From: Clostridium sulfidigenes
GTDB lineage: Bacteria; Bacillota; Clostridia; Clostridiales; Clostridiaceae
Direction of reading: 5' to 3'
DNA length: 64,000 nucleotides
Assembly: GCF_000732635.1 (NCBI RefSeq)
Contig: NZ_JPMD01000028.1
Coordinates: forward strand, 1-64,000
Shown: in pieces, positions 8,607-17,325 of the stretch
How the letters are laid out: every line of letters begins with the position of its first letter
Numbering within the stretch: position 1 is the stretch's first letter
The notes under the pieces: model-generated
What the model was told of the DNA's origin: nothing
What the model saw: the letters and a program-made list of their open reading frames with translations, nothing else
Databases searched by the model: none
Translations under genes and position numbers: made by a program

Positions 8607-8948
8607 TTAACAAGCAACTATTTCCTTTATCATAAACTCTTTTCCACATAATAACTCCCATTCTTCACTTGTACAGCTTGGACACTTACTACTATTCTCA
8701 ATGATATTAAAAACTTTTCTACATTTTTTACAGATTGCATTACCTGGTAATATTTCAATCTTTAATTTTGTGTCCTGTAATCTTGTACCATCTACTGCTA
8801 CCGGATAACAAGATTCAATATATTTAGGAATCATTGAAGAGAGTTCTCCAATTTGTAAAACTATTGTATCTATTTTCTTTAATCCATTCTTTTCTGCGAA
8901 ATTTTCAACAGTTTTAACCACTTCAATTACTACACCTAATTCATGCAT
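8607..8948 (-). CDS. hypA: Hydrogenase/urease nickel incorporation protein HypA
   Basis: 113 aa. I chose the ATG at 8948 because HypA must start Met-His-Glu (the N-terminal His2 binds nickel) and AAGGGTGA precedes it. An in-frame GTG three codons upstream is less likely. The zinc finger CKKC (about 71-74) and CPSC (about 87-90) is present. HypA delivers Ni(II) to large hydrogenase subunits together with HypB. Here it ends an operon hypB-oxidoreductase-hypA, after a hairpin that may reduce readthrough. No HypC-F or [NiFe] hydrogenase genes are in the window. Confidence 0.93.
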   Translation of the reverse strand: MHELGVVIEVVKTVENFAEKNGLKKIDTIVLQIGELSSMIPKYIESCYPVAVDGTRLQDTKLKIEILPGNAICKKCRKVFNIIENSSKCPSCTSEEWELLCGKEFMIKEIVAC

Positions 8949-8972
8949 TAAAATCACCCTTCTTATCTAGGT

Positions 8973-9010
8973 AAAAAGGTAGAGGGTAACTATATGTTCC
9001 CTCACCTTTT
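8973..9010 (-). terminator. Hairpin between the oxidoreductase gene and hypA, possible partial terminator
   Basis: On the minus strand AAAAGGTGAGGG pairs with CCCTC(T)ACCTTTTT, with one bulged base and a U-rich 3' arm. It could attenuate transcription into hypA or stabilise the upstream mRNA. Confidence 0.55.
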
Positions 9011-9043
9011 CTCCTGTAATATGTCAATTATTTTGTTTTATTT

Positions 9044-11734
9044 TTAAGAATCTTTTGTGAATAACTTTTTAATCTTTCTAGCTGTGATTACACCTTTACG
9101 CTTAATTATACTTTTAACAATTATTGGTTTAAGCTTTTCAAGTGGTACACTTTGCGCATCATATTTTCTAAAAAGTGTAATAGCATCAAACTTACATCTG
9201 GTTGTACATGCACCACAGCCTATACATTGATATTCATCTGTAATTGTAGCACCACAGCCAAGGCAACGTTCTGTTTCCTTCATCACTTGCTCTTCAGTAA
9301 ATGTAGGGCGTAAATCCTTAAAGGTTTCTTTTGATTTCTTTCCATCTACATGGTCTACTTTCTGCCTTGGTATGCGATCATATCCTTGTAATGTTAAGTT
9401 TTCTTTATCAAGTGCAGAGTACTGTCTTCTGTCTCTTCCAAGAACTAAGCTCTGTCCAGGTTGAACATAGCGATGAATTGAAATTGCACCTTCTTTACCC
9501 AAAGCAATTGCATCAATAGCAAACTTAGGACCTGTTAATACATCCCCACCAGCAAATACATCTGGCTCCCCTGTCTGTAGAGTGAAGGAATCTGCTTTCA
9601 CTGTCTTGTTTGGATTCAATTTTATTTTGCTGTCTTCTAGCAATCTACCCCAATCCATTCCTTGACCTACTGAAATTAGAACATGATTTGCCCTCACAAT
9701 CTTAGTGATCTCTTCATCAAATACAGGACTAAATTTTCCACTATCATCAAAAACTGAAAGACATTTTTTAAATTCTATGCCTATAACTTTCCCATTTTCT
9801 TCGAGAATTCGCTTTGGACCCCAAGAGTTATTGACTTCAATACTTTCTGATAATGCTTCTTCAATTTCTTCTTCAAGAGCTGGCATTTCCTCTCGACTTT
9901 CAAGACAGAACATGTTAACCTTTGAAGCTCCAACTCTTGTAGCTGTTCTTGCAACATCAATAGCAACGTTACCGCCACCAATTACAACCACGTCTCCTTC
10001 AAGGTTTACCTCATTACCCAAGTTTACATTACGTAAGAAATCAACCCCTGTAATAACCCCTTCTGAATCTTCACCCTGGATACCAAGTTTTCTGCCTAAC
10101 TGGGCACCGATTGCAAGATAGAATGCTTCATATCCTTGACCTCTTAAGTATTTAAGACTTATGTCTTTACCTACTTCAATACCAGTTTTAAATTCTACTC
10201 CTAGTTCTCTTAAAATATCTATTTCTGCATTTATAACTTCTTTTTCTAATCTATAAGAAGGAATACCAAGGGTAAGCATACCACCAAGTACCTTTTGCTT
10301 TTCAAACACCGTTACCTTATAGCCATCAAGAGCTAAATAAAAAGCACAAGAGAGACCTGAAGGACCAGCGCCTATAACAGCAATTTTATTACCATATTCA
10401 TGTCTTAATTTTGGTACATAACGAGTATCCATTTTTAAATCTTGTTCAGCAATAAATTTTTTGATTTCATCTATAGCGACTGGTTCATCAATATCTCCTC
10501 TAGTACAAGCAGATTCGCATTTTCTTGGACAAATACGCCCGCATACAGCCGGAAACGGATTTTCATTCTTAATAAGTTCAAGCGCTTCTTTGTATCTTCC
10601 TTGAGATGCTAGCTTAACATAACCTTGAACAGAAATATGTGCTGGACATTGTGTTTTACAAGGACTTGTACCTGTATCAACAACATTTTTCTTGTTGATA
10701 CGATGATCAACATTCCATTTATCTGGACCCCACTCTGTATTGTGGGCAAAGTCAACTCTCTTCTTCTCAACAATTGGTGTTTTAGCACATAATTTTTGAC
10801 CTAATTTCAATGCATTAACTGGACAAACTTGAACACACTCTCCACAACCAACACATTTGTCTTTATCAACTCTTGATACATAATTTGAACGCACCATATC
10901 ATTATTTAAGAACATTCCTGCAATTCTCGTAGCGTAACATGAACAGCCGCAACAGTTACAAATGGCATGAGTTTTTCCTGGACCATCTGCATTTGGCATT
11001 TGGTGCATTAAACCATTTTCTTCGGCTCTTTTAATGATTTCAAAAGCTTCTTCGCGGGTAATTGCTCTGCCTCTTCCTGTTCGGATATAGTATTCAGCAG
11101 CATGACCAAGCTGAATACACATATCTTCCTTCAAGTGGCCGCAACCTTCTCCCATAGCTTCTCTTGATGTACGACAAGAACAATCCGAAACGGAGAAAAC
11201 AGTATTTTCATTGAGATATTTAGAAACTTCCTCATAGGATGCTCTTTTTGTTTCACCTTGAATTGATGTTTCTATAGGAATAACACGCATAGGACCTGTT
11301 CCAACTGGAAAAATGCCTGCTGTTATAGGTGCTTTTTTTCTTCCATAGGCCTCAAAAGCCTCGGCAATTTGCTTATAATTCTCAACACTTTCCTTATGCG
11401 GGTGGTTAACTATCATTTCCATGTGTCCTGGAACCCAAATCTCAAACCAATACTTATCAATGCCATCTTCTTTACCAACGAAGCAAACACCAGCAAGGGC
11501 TAGTTCCCATAGAATTCTCTTTGTTTCCTCTAAAGATTTTCCACATAAAGCAGCAACTTCTTCTGCGCTCTTTGGTTTACGGAATTCAACGCAAAGTCCT
11601 ACTTCTGCCATTTCTTCTGTAACAACTGGCTCCAAAATTTTATATTCTGGATCTTTAGGCTTTATCTCATTTTTTGAACCAGGTTTTATCTTACTTATAT
11701 GGTTGGCAAGCTCTAATACTTTTACTTTTACCAC
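9044..11734 (-). CDS. Multidomain Fe-S flavoprotein oxidoreductase (ferredoxin-type modules plus GltD-like FAD/NAD(P) domain)
   Basis: 896 aa from a GTG start after GGGGGA. Residues about 40-110 look like a winged helix. Cys clusters follow at 185-206 (CSCR...GCGHLKEDMC) and 259-266 (CNCCGCSC), then a 4Fe-4S ferredoxin motif CVGCGECVQVCP (294-305). Residues 359-450 are the Cys-rich N-terminal segment typical of glutamate synthase small subunit-like proteins. The GltD-like reductase has an FAD dinucleotide fold IAVIGAGPSGLSCAFYLALD (451-470) and an NAD(P) fold VVVIGGGNVAIDVA (582-595). Near 824-847 lie CLGC and CIGCGACTTRC. It should move electrons between NAD(P)H and an Fe-S partner. Position between hypB and hypA suggests a role tied to nickel-enzyme or hydrogen metabolism; the partner is unknown. 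Confidence 0.9.
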   Translation of the reverse strand: MVKVKVLELANHISKIKPGSKNEIKPKDPEYKILEPVVTEEMAEVGLCVEFRKPKSAEEVAALCGKSLEETKRILWELALAGVCFVGKEDGIDKYWFEIWVPGHMEMIVNHPHKESVENYKQIAEAFEAYGRKKAPITAGIFPVGTGPMRVIPIETSIQGETKRASYEEVSKYLNENTVFSVSDCSCRTSREAMGEGCGHLKEDMCIQLGHAAEYYIRTGRGRAITREEAFEIIKRAEENGLMHQMPNADGPGKTHAICNCCGCSCYATRIAGMFLNNDMVRSNYVSRVDKDKCVGCGECVQVCPVNALKLGQKLCAKTPIVEKKRVDFAHNTEWGPDKWNVDHRINKKNVVDTGTSPCKTQCPAHISVQGYVKLASQGRYKEALELIKNENPFPAVCGRICPRKCESACTRGDIDEPVAIDEIKKFIAEQDLKMDTRYVPKLRHEYGNKIAVIGAGPSGLSCAFYLALDGYKVTVFEKQKVLGGMLTLGIPSYRLEKEVINAEIDILRELGVEFKTGIEVGKDISLKYLRGQGYEAFYLAIGAQLGRKLGIQGEDSEGVITGVDFLRNVNLGNEVNLEGDVVVIGGGNVAIDVARTATRVGASKVNMFCLESREEMPALEEEIEEALSESIEVNNSWGPKRILEENGKVIGIEFKKCLSVFDDSGKFSPVFDEEITKIVRANHVLISVGQGMDWGRLLEDSKIKLNPNKTVKADSFTLQTGEPDVFAGGDVLTGPKFAIDAIALGKEGAISIHRYVQPGQSLVLGRDRRQYSALDKENLTLQGYDRIPRQKVDHVDGKKSKETFKDLRPTFTEEQVMKETERCLGCGATITDEYQCIGCGACTTRCKFDAITLFRKYDAQSVPLEKLKPIIVKSIIKRKGVITARKIKKLFTKDS

Positions 11735-11766
11735 GCATATTCCCCCAATAACTTTTTAATATAATC

Positions 11767-12438
11767 CTATTTTCCATTCCAATCTTTTACTTCATTACGT
11801 ATCCAGTTAACCCAGTCATCAATTCCCTCACCAGTTCTAGCAGAGATTGGGATAACCTTGATATTGGAATTCAATTTTTTCACACGCTCTTTCACTGCTT
11901 CTAAATCAAAGTCAAAATAATCTATTGCATCTATCTTGTTAATTAATAAAACATCAACAATGGAAAACATTAAAGGATATTTTAAGGGCTTGTCATCTCC
12001 CTCTGGTATACTTAATATCATGGCATTTTTTGATGCACCAGTGTCAAATTCTGCTGGACATACTAAGTTTCCTACATTTTCTAATATTACAAAATCAACA
12101 TCTTCTGTTCCCAATCCATTTAGTCCTTGTTTGGTCATATCTGCATCCAGATGGCACATGCCACCGGTATGCAATTGTATTACCTTTGCACCAGTCTTTG
12201 AAACAGTATTAGCATCCACATCTGAGTCAATATCAGCTTCTAAGACCCCCATACTCATTTCATCTTTTAAAGCTTCAATTGTTCTTAAAACAGTTGTTGT
12301 TTTCCCTGAACCTGGTGATGACATTAAATTTAACAAAAAAGTCTTATCTTTTTTTAAATCTTCTCTAAGTAGTTCTGCTTGTTTATCATTGTTTTCGAAA
12401 ACATTTTGCTTAATCTCGATAACTTTATACATATCCAT
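11767..12438 (-). CDS. hypB: Hydrogenase nickel incorporation GTPase HypB
   Basis: 223 aa SIMIBI-class GTPase. The P-loop is SSPGSGKT (about 40-47). The G-domain metal site is GGMCHLDA, where Cys and His bind Zn/Ni at the dimer interface. NKID is the guanine-specificity motif. No His-rich N-terminal nickel store is present. ATG follows GGGGGGTG by 9 bases. It heads the hypB-oxidoreductase-hypA operon (32-base gap). It should load nickel into a client enzyme with HypA; the client is not encoded here. Confidence 0.95.
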   Translation of the reverse strand: MDMYKVIEIKQNVFENNDKQAELLREDLKKDKTFLLNLMSSPGSGKTTTVLRTIEALKDEMSMGVLEADIDSDVDANTVSKTGAKVIQLHTGGMCHLDADMTKQGLNGLGTEDVDFVILENVGNLVCPAEFDTGASKNAMILSIPEGDDKPLKYPLMFSIVDVLLINKIDAIDYFDFDLEAVKERVKKLNSNIKVIPISARTGEGIDDWVNWIRNEVKDWNGK

Positions 12439-12680
12439 ACTATTTTACACCCCCCATTTAATTTTTCTTTTTTACATTAAAACATAAAAAATATTACTTA
12501 CAATAAAATTGTATCATGTAATCCATATTAATGAAATATATTCCCATATATGCTTTAATATGATATATCTTACTATATACTATCTGTTACTTTCTCTTTG
12601 ATTATTTAAAAATTTTGTAGCATGATTGCTACCAAGACTTTGAACAATATATTCAATTTCAACTCACTACTTAAACTAAC

Positions 12681-12709
12681 AAAAAATCGCACCTACTTAT
12701 GGTACGATT
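12681..12709 (-). terminator. Terminator of the MBL-fold gene
   Basis: The 9-bp stem 12685-12693 with 12701-12709 (one wobble pair) is followed by six U residues on the minus strand. The rest of 12439-12680 is AT-rich and presumably holds the hypB promoter. Confidence 0.75.
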
Positions 12710-12723
12710 CCTCTCTTTATGTC

Positions 12724-13449
12724 TCAACTTAACGTTTTTAATTCTTCCATTAAATATGAAATTGCCTCTTCCTTTGTTTCAGGTTTATCATGTCCCAGAA
12801 CATAAGTATTAAAATCAATTTCTTTAATTAGCTCAATAAAACACCCTAACTTATCCTTATCATATTGGCCATTATTATCATAGTGATCTTCACAATCTGC
12901 ATCGCCAATAAACATCACTTTTTCTTCGGGTACATAAATCAATACCGAATCTTCTGAATGAGGTGCTTCAATTTCAGTTATCTCGCAATAAATACCACCC
13001 AAATCAATTTTTAAACTTCCGCTAAATTCTATATCTGCAGAAGCTACTTTTATATCTTGTCTGTTTGAATACTCCAATTTAATACATTTGTCACACATTT
13101 CAATATCTTTACCTGTTTCAAGTCTACTTTTCATATCATCATCAGACCATTGCCATGTTGCAACTTCTTTCAATTTATTATTTGTCAAATGTCCAGCAAT
13201 TGTCTTTCCTACTACTGAATGCATGCCAAATGTATGATCCCAATGCCAATGGGTAATCACTGTATAATCTGGTAATTTCAAACCTGCATTATTTAATTCA
13301 CAATAAAATTTTTCTACATGTTTAGATGAATTACCTGCATCGATAGCCAATGAATATTTATCTCCTTTGATATATCCAATAACTGGTCTATCAGTTTCTT
13401 CTTCTGCAGGTAAGTAATAAATTCTATTAGATATTTTTTTTAATTCCAT
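12724..13449 (-). CDS. Metallo-beta-lactamase-fold hydrolase
   Basis: 241 aa. The metal-binding motif HWHWDH (in VITHWHWDHTFG) is followed by PHSEDSVLIYVPEEKVMFIGDADCED (split here as PHSEDS and FIGDAD) and the final GHD, giving the full set of His/Asp ligands of the MBL fold. No signal peptide, so cytosolic. The family covers thiolesterases, phosphodiesterases and lactonases; nothing here fixes the substrate. Start ATG follows GAGGAAATT. It is a single gene with its own terminator. Confidence 0.88.
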   Translation of the reverse strand: MELKKISNRIYYLPAEEETDRPVIGYIKGDKYSLAIDAGNSSKHVEKFYCELNNAGLKLPDYTVITHWHWDHTFGMHSVVGKTIAGHLTNNKLKEVATWQWSDDDMKSRLETGKDIEMCDKCIKLEYSNRQDIKVASADIEFSGSLKIDLGGIYCEITEIEAPHSEDSVLIYVPEEKVMFIGDADCEDHYDNNGQYDKDKLGCFIELIKEIDFNTYVLGHDKPETKEEAISYLMEELKTLS

Positions 13450-13712
13450 AAACTAATTTCCTCTTCTTTCTTACTTATTCAAAAGTATTTTATATTTAGT
13501 TAGGTATAATAGCAGTTGAGGCATATCTACGTGTAATTAATATAAATAAACTTTAATTATCTTATTTGAAATTTATGATATACATACTTACATTTTATAG
13601 CATAATATCCACACGAACAATATTATTTATATGTTTATTTTCTTATCTCCTAAGCTTAAAACATACCTCAATATTTTATGTTCTATAAATAACAGCAGGT
13701 ATAGTCTTATTA

Positions 13713-14048
13713 TCAGTTGTCAATCACATCATCAAAGCTTGGAATAAGTAATTTATCGAAAGTGCATGTAAGAACCGTTGTGGTAGCTTTTTTTATCTTT
13801 AGTTCAATTTCATCAATTCCTCTGGCTCTAATAAATATAATAAGAACATCATCTTTATTTGTAGTTCTTACAGTAATATACCCTCTGTCACTTAAATAAT
13901 AAAGAGCTGCAATTATCTCACACTTATTTCTACCTGAGATTTTGTATTCTTGTCTTGTAATATCTGCATAATTGCAAATACAAAACAATTTTTCATATAA
14001 TTCAAGTAAAATTTGAACTCTAATTAAATCTTTTTCTATCTGAACCAT
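13713..14048 (-). CDS. Unknown small protein A of the beta-flower cassette (paralogue of protein B)
   Basis: 111 aa, no family recognised. The centre KCEIIAALYYLSDRGYITVR looks like a winged-helix recognition helix and wing, followed by RARGIDEIELKI and, at the end, FDKLLIPSFDD. The gene at 14433-14792 shares the same plan: IEIIAALYFLFYRRWI, GRGMEEVENYL and FEDLLIPVID, so the two are paralogues. ATG follows GGTAGGTG by 8 bases and is 11 bases after the stop of the beta-flower gene. The three genes form one tight operon. Function is unknown; DNA binding is only a guess from the helix-wing pattern. Confidence 0.7.
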   Translation of the reverse strand: MVQIEKDLIRVQILLELYEKLFCICNYADITRQEYKISGRNKCEIIAALYYLSDRGYITVRTTNKDDVLIIFIRARGIDEIELKIKKATTTVLTCTFDKLLIPSFDDVIDN

Positions 14049-14059
14049 AATTTAAACAC

Positions 14060-14443
14060 CTACCTTTGGTTAAGCCACTGATTGAAGGTTAGTTTGGACC
14101 ATTCACCTGCTGGCTCAGGAACATATCCAGGATTTAATGGAACCTCATGAATAATTGGTCCAATTGGCATAATTGGAGGCCCAATATTAATTGGCCCTTC
14201 TACGAAACCAAGACTCCCCACCACAGGTCCACTAGTACTCCAAGCCACAATCCTCCCATCTCTATCTAAAAGATTGGTACCTCTTAATTCGCCAATCCAT
14301 ACTCTAGTCTTCGTTGCCCAAATATAATTGTAATAAGCATATGCTACCCATTTTAAATCTTTATCAAATACATTACTATGTTCTACTAACCACCCAACAA
14401 AATTAGCCTTTTTATCATATAATGGATCCATCTTAAGACTCAT
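14060..14443 (-). CDS. Four-fold beta-flower domain protein
   Basis: About 127 aa from the ATG at 14443, which follows GGAGG by 8 bases. This ATG overlaps the stop of the upstream gene by 11 bases, indicating coupled translation. The first 75 residues are four imperfect repeats: DPLYDKKANFVGWL, NVFDKDLKWVAYA, YIWATKTRVWIGEL and NLLDRDGRIVAWS. This is the pattern of the small beta-flower domain, in which four strand pairs surround a channel. A Pro/Gly-rich tail (residues about 80-115, GPPIMPIGPIIHEVP) follows. The domain is found in uncharacterised bacterial proteins, some near conflict systems. Its placement between two related genes is the striking point. Confidence 0.75.
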   Translation of the reverse strand: MSLKMDPLYDKKANFVGWLVEHSNVFDKDLKWVAYAYYNYIWATKTRVWIGELRGTNLLDRDGRIVAWSTSGPVVGSLGFVEGPINIGPPIMPIGPIIHEVPLNPGYVPEPAGEWSKLTFNQWLNQR

Positions 14444-14792
14444 TAACTGTACCTCCAGTCTTTTCTTTTTTATCAATAACAGGTATTAGCAAATCCTCAA
14501 ATATGTTTGAAGCTACTAATTTACCAGTTTCAATAAGATAATTTTCCACTTCTTCCATGCCACGCCCTAAAACATAAGCAGAAACTGTTTTGTCTCTTGC
14601 TATGTTAAAAAAAATCCATCTTCTATAGAATAAGAAATAAAGAGCTGCAATTATTTCAATTCTACAATCATTTGGAATCTCATAATTAATTCTATTGCAT
14701 ACTTCATAGCCATAGGTAAAGAAGTCCCTATATAATTGAAATAGTAAGCTATATCTAAGCAATCTACGTTCTTCAAGTATTAATAAATCCAT
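14433..14792 (-). CDS. Unknown small protein B of the beta-flower cassette (paralogue of protein A)
   Basis: About 119 aa. I chose the ATG at 14792 (MDLLILEE) because GAGGTG lies 4 bases before it; an ATG at 14804 has no site. The core IEIIAALYFLFYRRWI, then LGRGMEEVENYLIETGK and FEDLLIPVID, matches protein A at the other end of the cassette. It is the first gene of the operon, and its last codons overlap the start of the beta-flower gene. No signal peptide or membrane span. Function unknown. Confidence 0.7.
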   Translation of the reverse strand: MDLLILEERRLLRYSLLFQLYRDFFTYGYEVCNRINYEIPNDCRIEIIAALYFLFYRRWIFFNIARDKTVSAYVLGRGMEEVENYLIETGKLVASNIFEDLLIPVIDKKEKTGGTVNES

Positions 14793-14987
14793 AAAACACC
14801 TCATACAATTTATATTTCTTTGAAGCGGATTTATATATAATATGCATCATATATAATTTATTGCACTAAATCCAACATGTAATTATTAATACATCATAAA
14901 TCAATAATTATCCATAAATTTACTTTGCCTATAATTACTTTAACCGAATCTTTACTATCAAGCCTATTTTATTTTTGCTAAAAACAC

Positions 14988-15018
14988 AAAATAACATCCA
15001 TTTTCAGGATGTTATTTT
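14988..15018 (-). terminator. Terminator of thrS
   Basis: A perfect 12-bp stem (14988-14999 with 15007-15018) with a 7-base loop lies 17 bases after the thrS stop. U-rich sequence follows in both directions, so it may work bidirectionally. Confidence 0.8.
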
Positions 15019-15034
15019 ATATATTTACCTTATT

Positions 15035-16942
15035 TTATAATTCTTTATTCCTTATTTCATTACTGATTCTTTCTATTAAAAATTCTAATTTAAAAGTTCC
15101 TTCATCTCCATTTTTTCTACTACGTAGTGAAATTGTATTTTCTTTTTCTTCCTTTTCTCCTACAACAATAATATAAGGTATTCTTTCATTTCTAGCTTCT
15201 CTTATTTTATAGCCTATCTTTTCATCTCTATAGTCCATTTCAACTCTTATTCCATTTTCACTTAGCTTCTTTTTAATACTCTCTGAATACTCATTGAATT
15301 TATTTGATATAGGCAGTACCTTTACTTGAACCGGAGCAAGCCATGTTGGAAACTTTCCTGCAAAGTGTTCAATTAATATACCTAAAAATCTTTCTATACT
15401 TCCATATATTACTCTATGAATAACTATTGGTCTACGTTTCTCATTATCACTTCCAATATACTCTAATTCAAACCTTTGAGGTAATTGAAAATCTAATTGA
15501 ATTGTTCCACATTGCCATGTTCTTCCTATACTATCCTCAAGATGAAAATCTATCTTAGGACCATAAAATGCTCCATCACCTTCATTTATTTTATAGTCTA
15601 AACTTAATTCATCTAAAGCCCCTTTTAAGGAGTCTTCTGCTAATTCCCAGTCTTCATCACTTCCCATGGAATTATCTGGTCTTGTAGAAAGCTCAAGATT
15701 ATACTTAAATCCAAATTTCGAATAAACTTTATCAATGAGCTCTATTACCCCTTTAATTTCTGATTTTATTTGATTTGGTAACATAAATATATGAGCATCA
15801 TCCTGTGTAAAAGCTCTTACTCTCATAAGTCCATGTAATGCTCCTGAAAGTTCATGTCTATGAACTCTACCAAGTTCACCTACTCTCATTGGAAAATCTC
15901 TATAGGAATGAGCTTCAGATTTATATACTAACATTCCTCCTGGACAATTCATTGGCTTTAATGCAAATTCCTCATCATCAATAATTGAAGTATACATATT
16001 CTCTTTATAATGATCCCAGTGCCCAGAAACTTCCCATAATCTTTTATTAAGCATTATTGGAGTCTCGATCTCAACATAACCTGCTTCTGCATGCAAAGTC
16101 CTCCAAAAATCAATTAAAGTGTTTTTAAGAACTACTCCTTTAGGTAAGAAAAATGGAAATCCTACGCCTTCATCAACAAAGTTAAATAATTTTAGTTCTT
16201 TGCCTAATTTTCTGTGATCCCTTTTTTTAGCCTCCTCTACATTATGCAAATGAGTTTCAAGTAATGTATTATTTGCAAAGGCAACACCATATATTCTCTG
16301 TAGCATCTTATTTTTTTCATTGCCTCTCCAATATGCTCCAGCTACACTTGTTAGTTTAAAAGCTTTTACATACTTTGTAGATGGTATATGAGGTCCTCTA
16401 CAAAGATCAATAAACTCTCCCTGCTTATATAGGGAAATTTTCTCTCCTTCTGGTAAGTCTCTTATAAGTTCAACTTTATAAGTTTCCCCTTTTTCCTCCA
16501 TTAGCTTAATTGCGTCTTCTGTAGAAACATCTATTCTCTCAAATTTTAAATTTTCTTTAATTATGTTATTCATTTCTATTTCAATCTTATCTATATCTTC
16601 AGCAGATAAGGGACTTTCAATATCAAAATCATAATAATAACCATTTTTTATGGAAGGTCCTATAGCAAGTTTCGAATTAATATTAATTCTTTTTACTGCT
16701 TGAGCCATAATATGTGCAGTTGAATGTCTAATTACCTCAACAGCATTTTCATCATCATAGGTTAAAATATTTACCTGGTCATTATCTTTTAATTTACAAC
16801 TTAAATCAACCAAGGTTCCATTTACTTCACCTACTATTGCTGATTTAGCTAAATTTTTACTAATTGAACTTGCAAGATCATAAACATTAGAATCATCACA
16901 AATTTCTTTTATTGAACCATCTTTAAGTTTTATACTTATCAC
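15035..16942 (-). CDS. thrS: Threonyl-tRNA synthetase
   Basis: 635 aa from a GTG at 16942 preceded by AAGGAGGGG. The frame is open further upstream, but that part is the T-box leader. Domains in order: TGS (1-60), the SAD editing domain with HSTAHIMAQA, and the class II core with motif 2 near MRVGELGRVHRHELSGALHG and the zinc-binding residues (CPGG Cys and two His). The C-terminal anticodon-binding domain is LAPVQVKVLPISNKF onward. It charges tRNA-Thr. Expression is expected to rise on threonine starvation through the leader. Confidence 0.97.
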   Translation of the reverse strand: MISIKLKDGSIKEICDDSNVYDLASSISKNLAKSAIVGEVNGTLVDLSCKLKDNDQVNILTYDDENAVEVIRHSTAHIMAQAVKRININSKLAIGPSIKNGYYYDFDIESPLSAEDIDKIEIEMNNIIKENLKFERIDVSTEDAIKLMEEKGETYKVELIRDLPEGEKISLYKQGEFIDLCRGPHIPSTKYVKAFKLTSVAGAYWRGNEKNKMLQRIYGVAFANNTLLETHLHNVEEAKKRDHRKLGKELKLFNFVDEGVGFPFFLPKGVVLKNTLIDFWRTLHAEAGYVEIETPIMLNKRLWEVSGHWDHYKENMYTSIIDDEEFALKPMNCPGGMLVYKSEAHSYRDFPMRVGELGRVHRHELSGALHGLMRVRAFTQDDAHIFMLPNQIKSEIKGVIELIDKVYSKFGFKYNLELSTRPDNSMGSDEDWELAEDSLKGALDELSLDYKINEGDGAFYGPKIDFHLEDSIGRTWQCGTIQLDFQLPQRFELEYIGSDNEKRRPIVIHRVIYGSIERFLGILIEHFAGKFPTWLAPVQVKVLPISNKFNEYSESIKKKLSENGIRVEMDYRDEKIGYKIREARNERIPYIIVVGEKEEKENTISLRSRKNGDEGTFKLEFLIERISNEIRNKEL

Positions 16943-16989
16943 ACTTATCCCCTCCTTAACAAAATTTATTGAATTAGTTATTATACGAC

Positions 16990-17225
16990 AAAAAAGCATC
17001 CGTCCCACCTTGGGACGAATGCATAACATCCATGGTTCCACCCAAATTGAATTAAAATAACTCAATTCATCTCAAATTTTATAACGGTATTTACCGATGG
17101 CATTTTACTAATATTAGCTAATCAGCCATAACTCTAGGGTTAGTTTTCTTATAGTCATATTTAGGAATGCTTACAGTCGGTGACACTCCCTCTCTATAAA
17201 TTGTACTCTATAATACTCGTCCCTT
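16990..17225 (-). promoter_or_regulatory. T-box riboswitch upstream of thrS
   Basis: On the minus strand the invariant T-box core GGGTGGAACC lies at 17034-17043. It is followed by a terminator with a 12-bp stem (16996-17007 with 17011-17022) and a run of six U (16990-16995). Upstream are a CGGTAAATACCG hairpin and a longer stem-I region reaching about 17225. Uncharged tRNA would stabilise the antiterminator formed with the T-box core. Threonine codons occur in the expected specifier area (ACT ACC), but I could not fix the specifier without folding. Confidence 0.9.
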
Positions 17226-17325
17226 TCATTGTTCATTTTATTTTTAATTTTAAAGAGCTCTGTGCACTTCCTCTTATTGAAAACAATACTATCACTTTTG
17301 CAATATGTTGTAAAGAGTTTTCTTA

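Noticed and set aside
9705..10121. Plus-strand frame opposite the oxidoreductase gene
   Set aside because: Shadow of the Fe-S flavoprotein coding strand; composition follows the antisense codon bias and no SD precedes it.
16943..17065. N-terminal extension of thrS
   Set aside because: These codons lie in the T-box terminator region; the GTG at 16942 with AAGGAGG is the real start.
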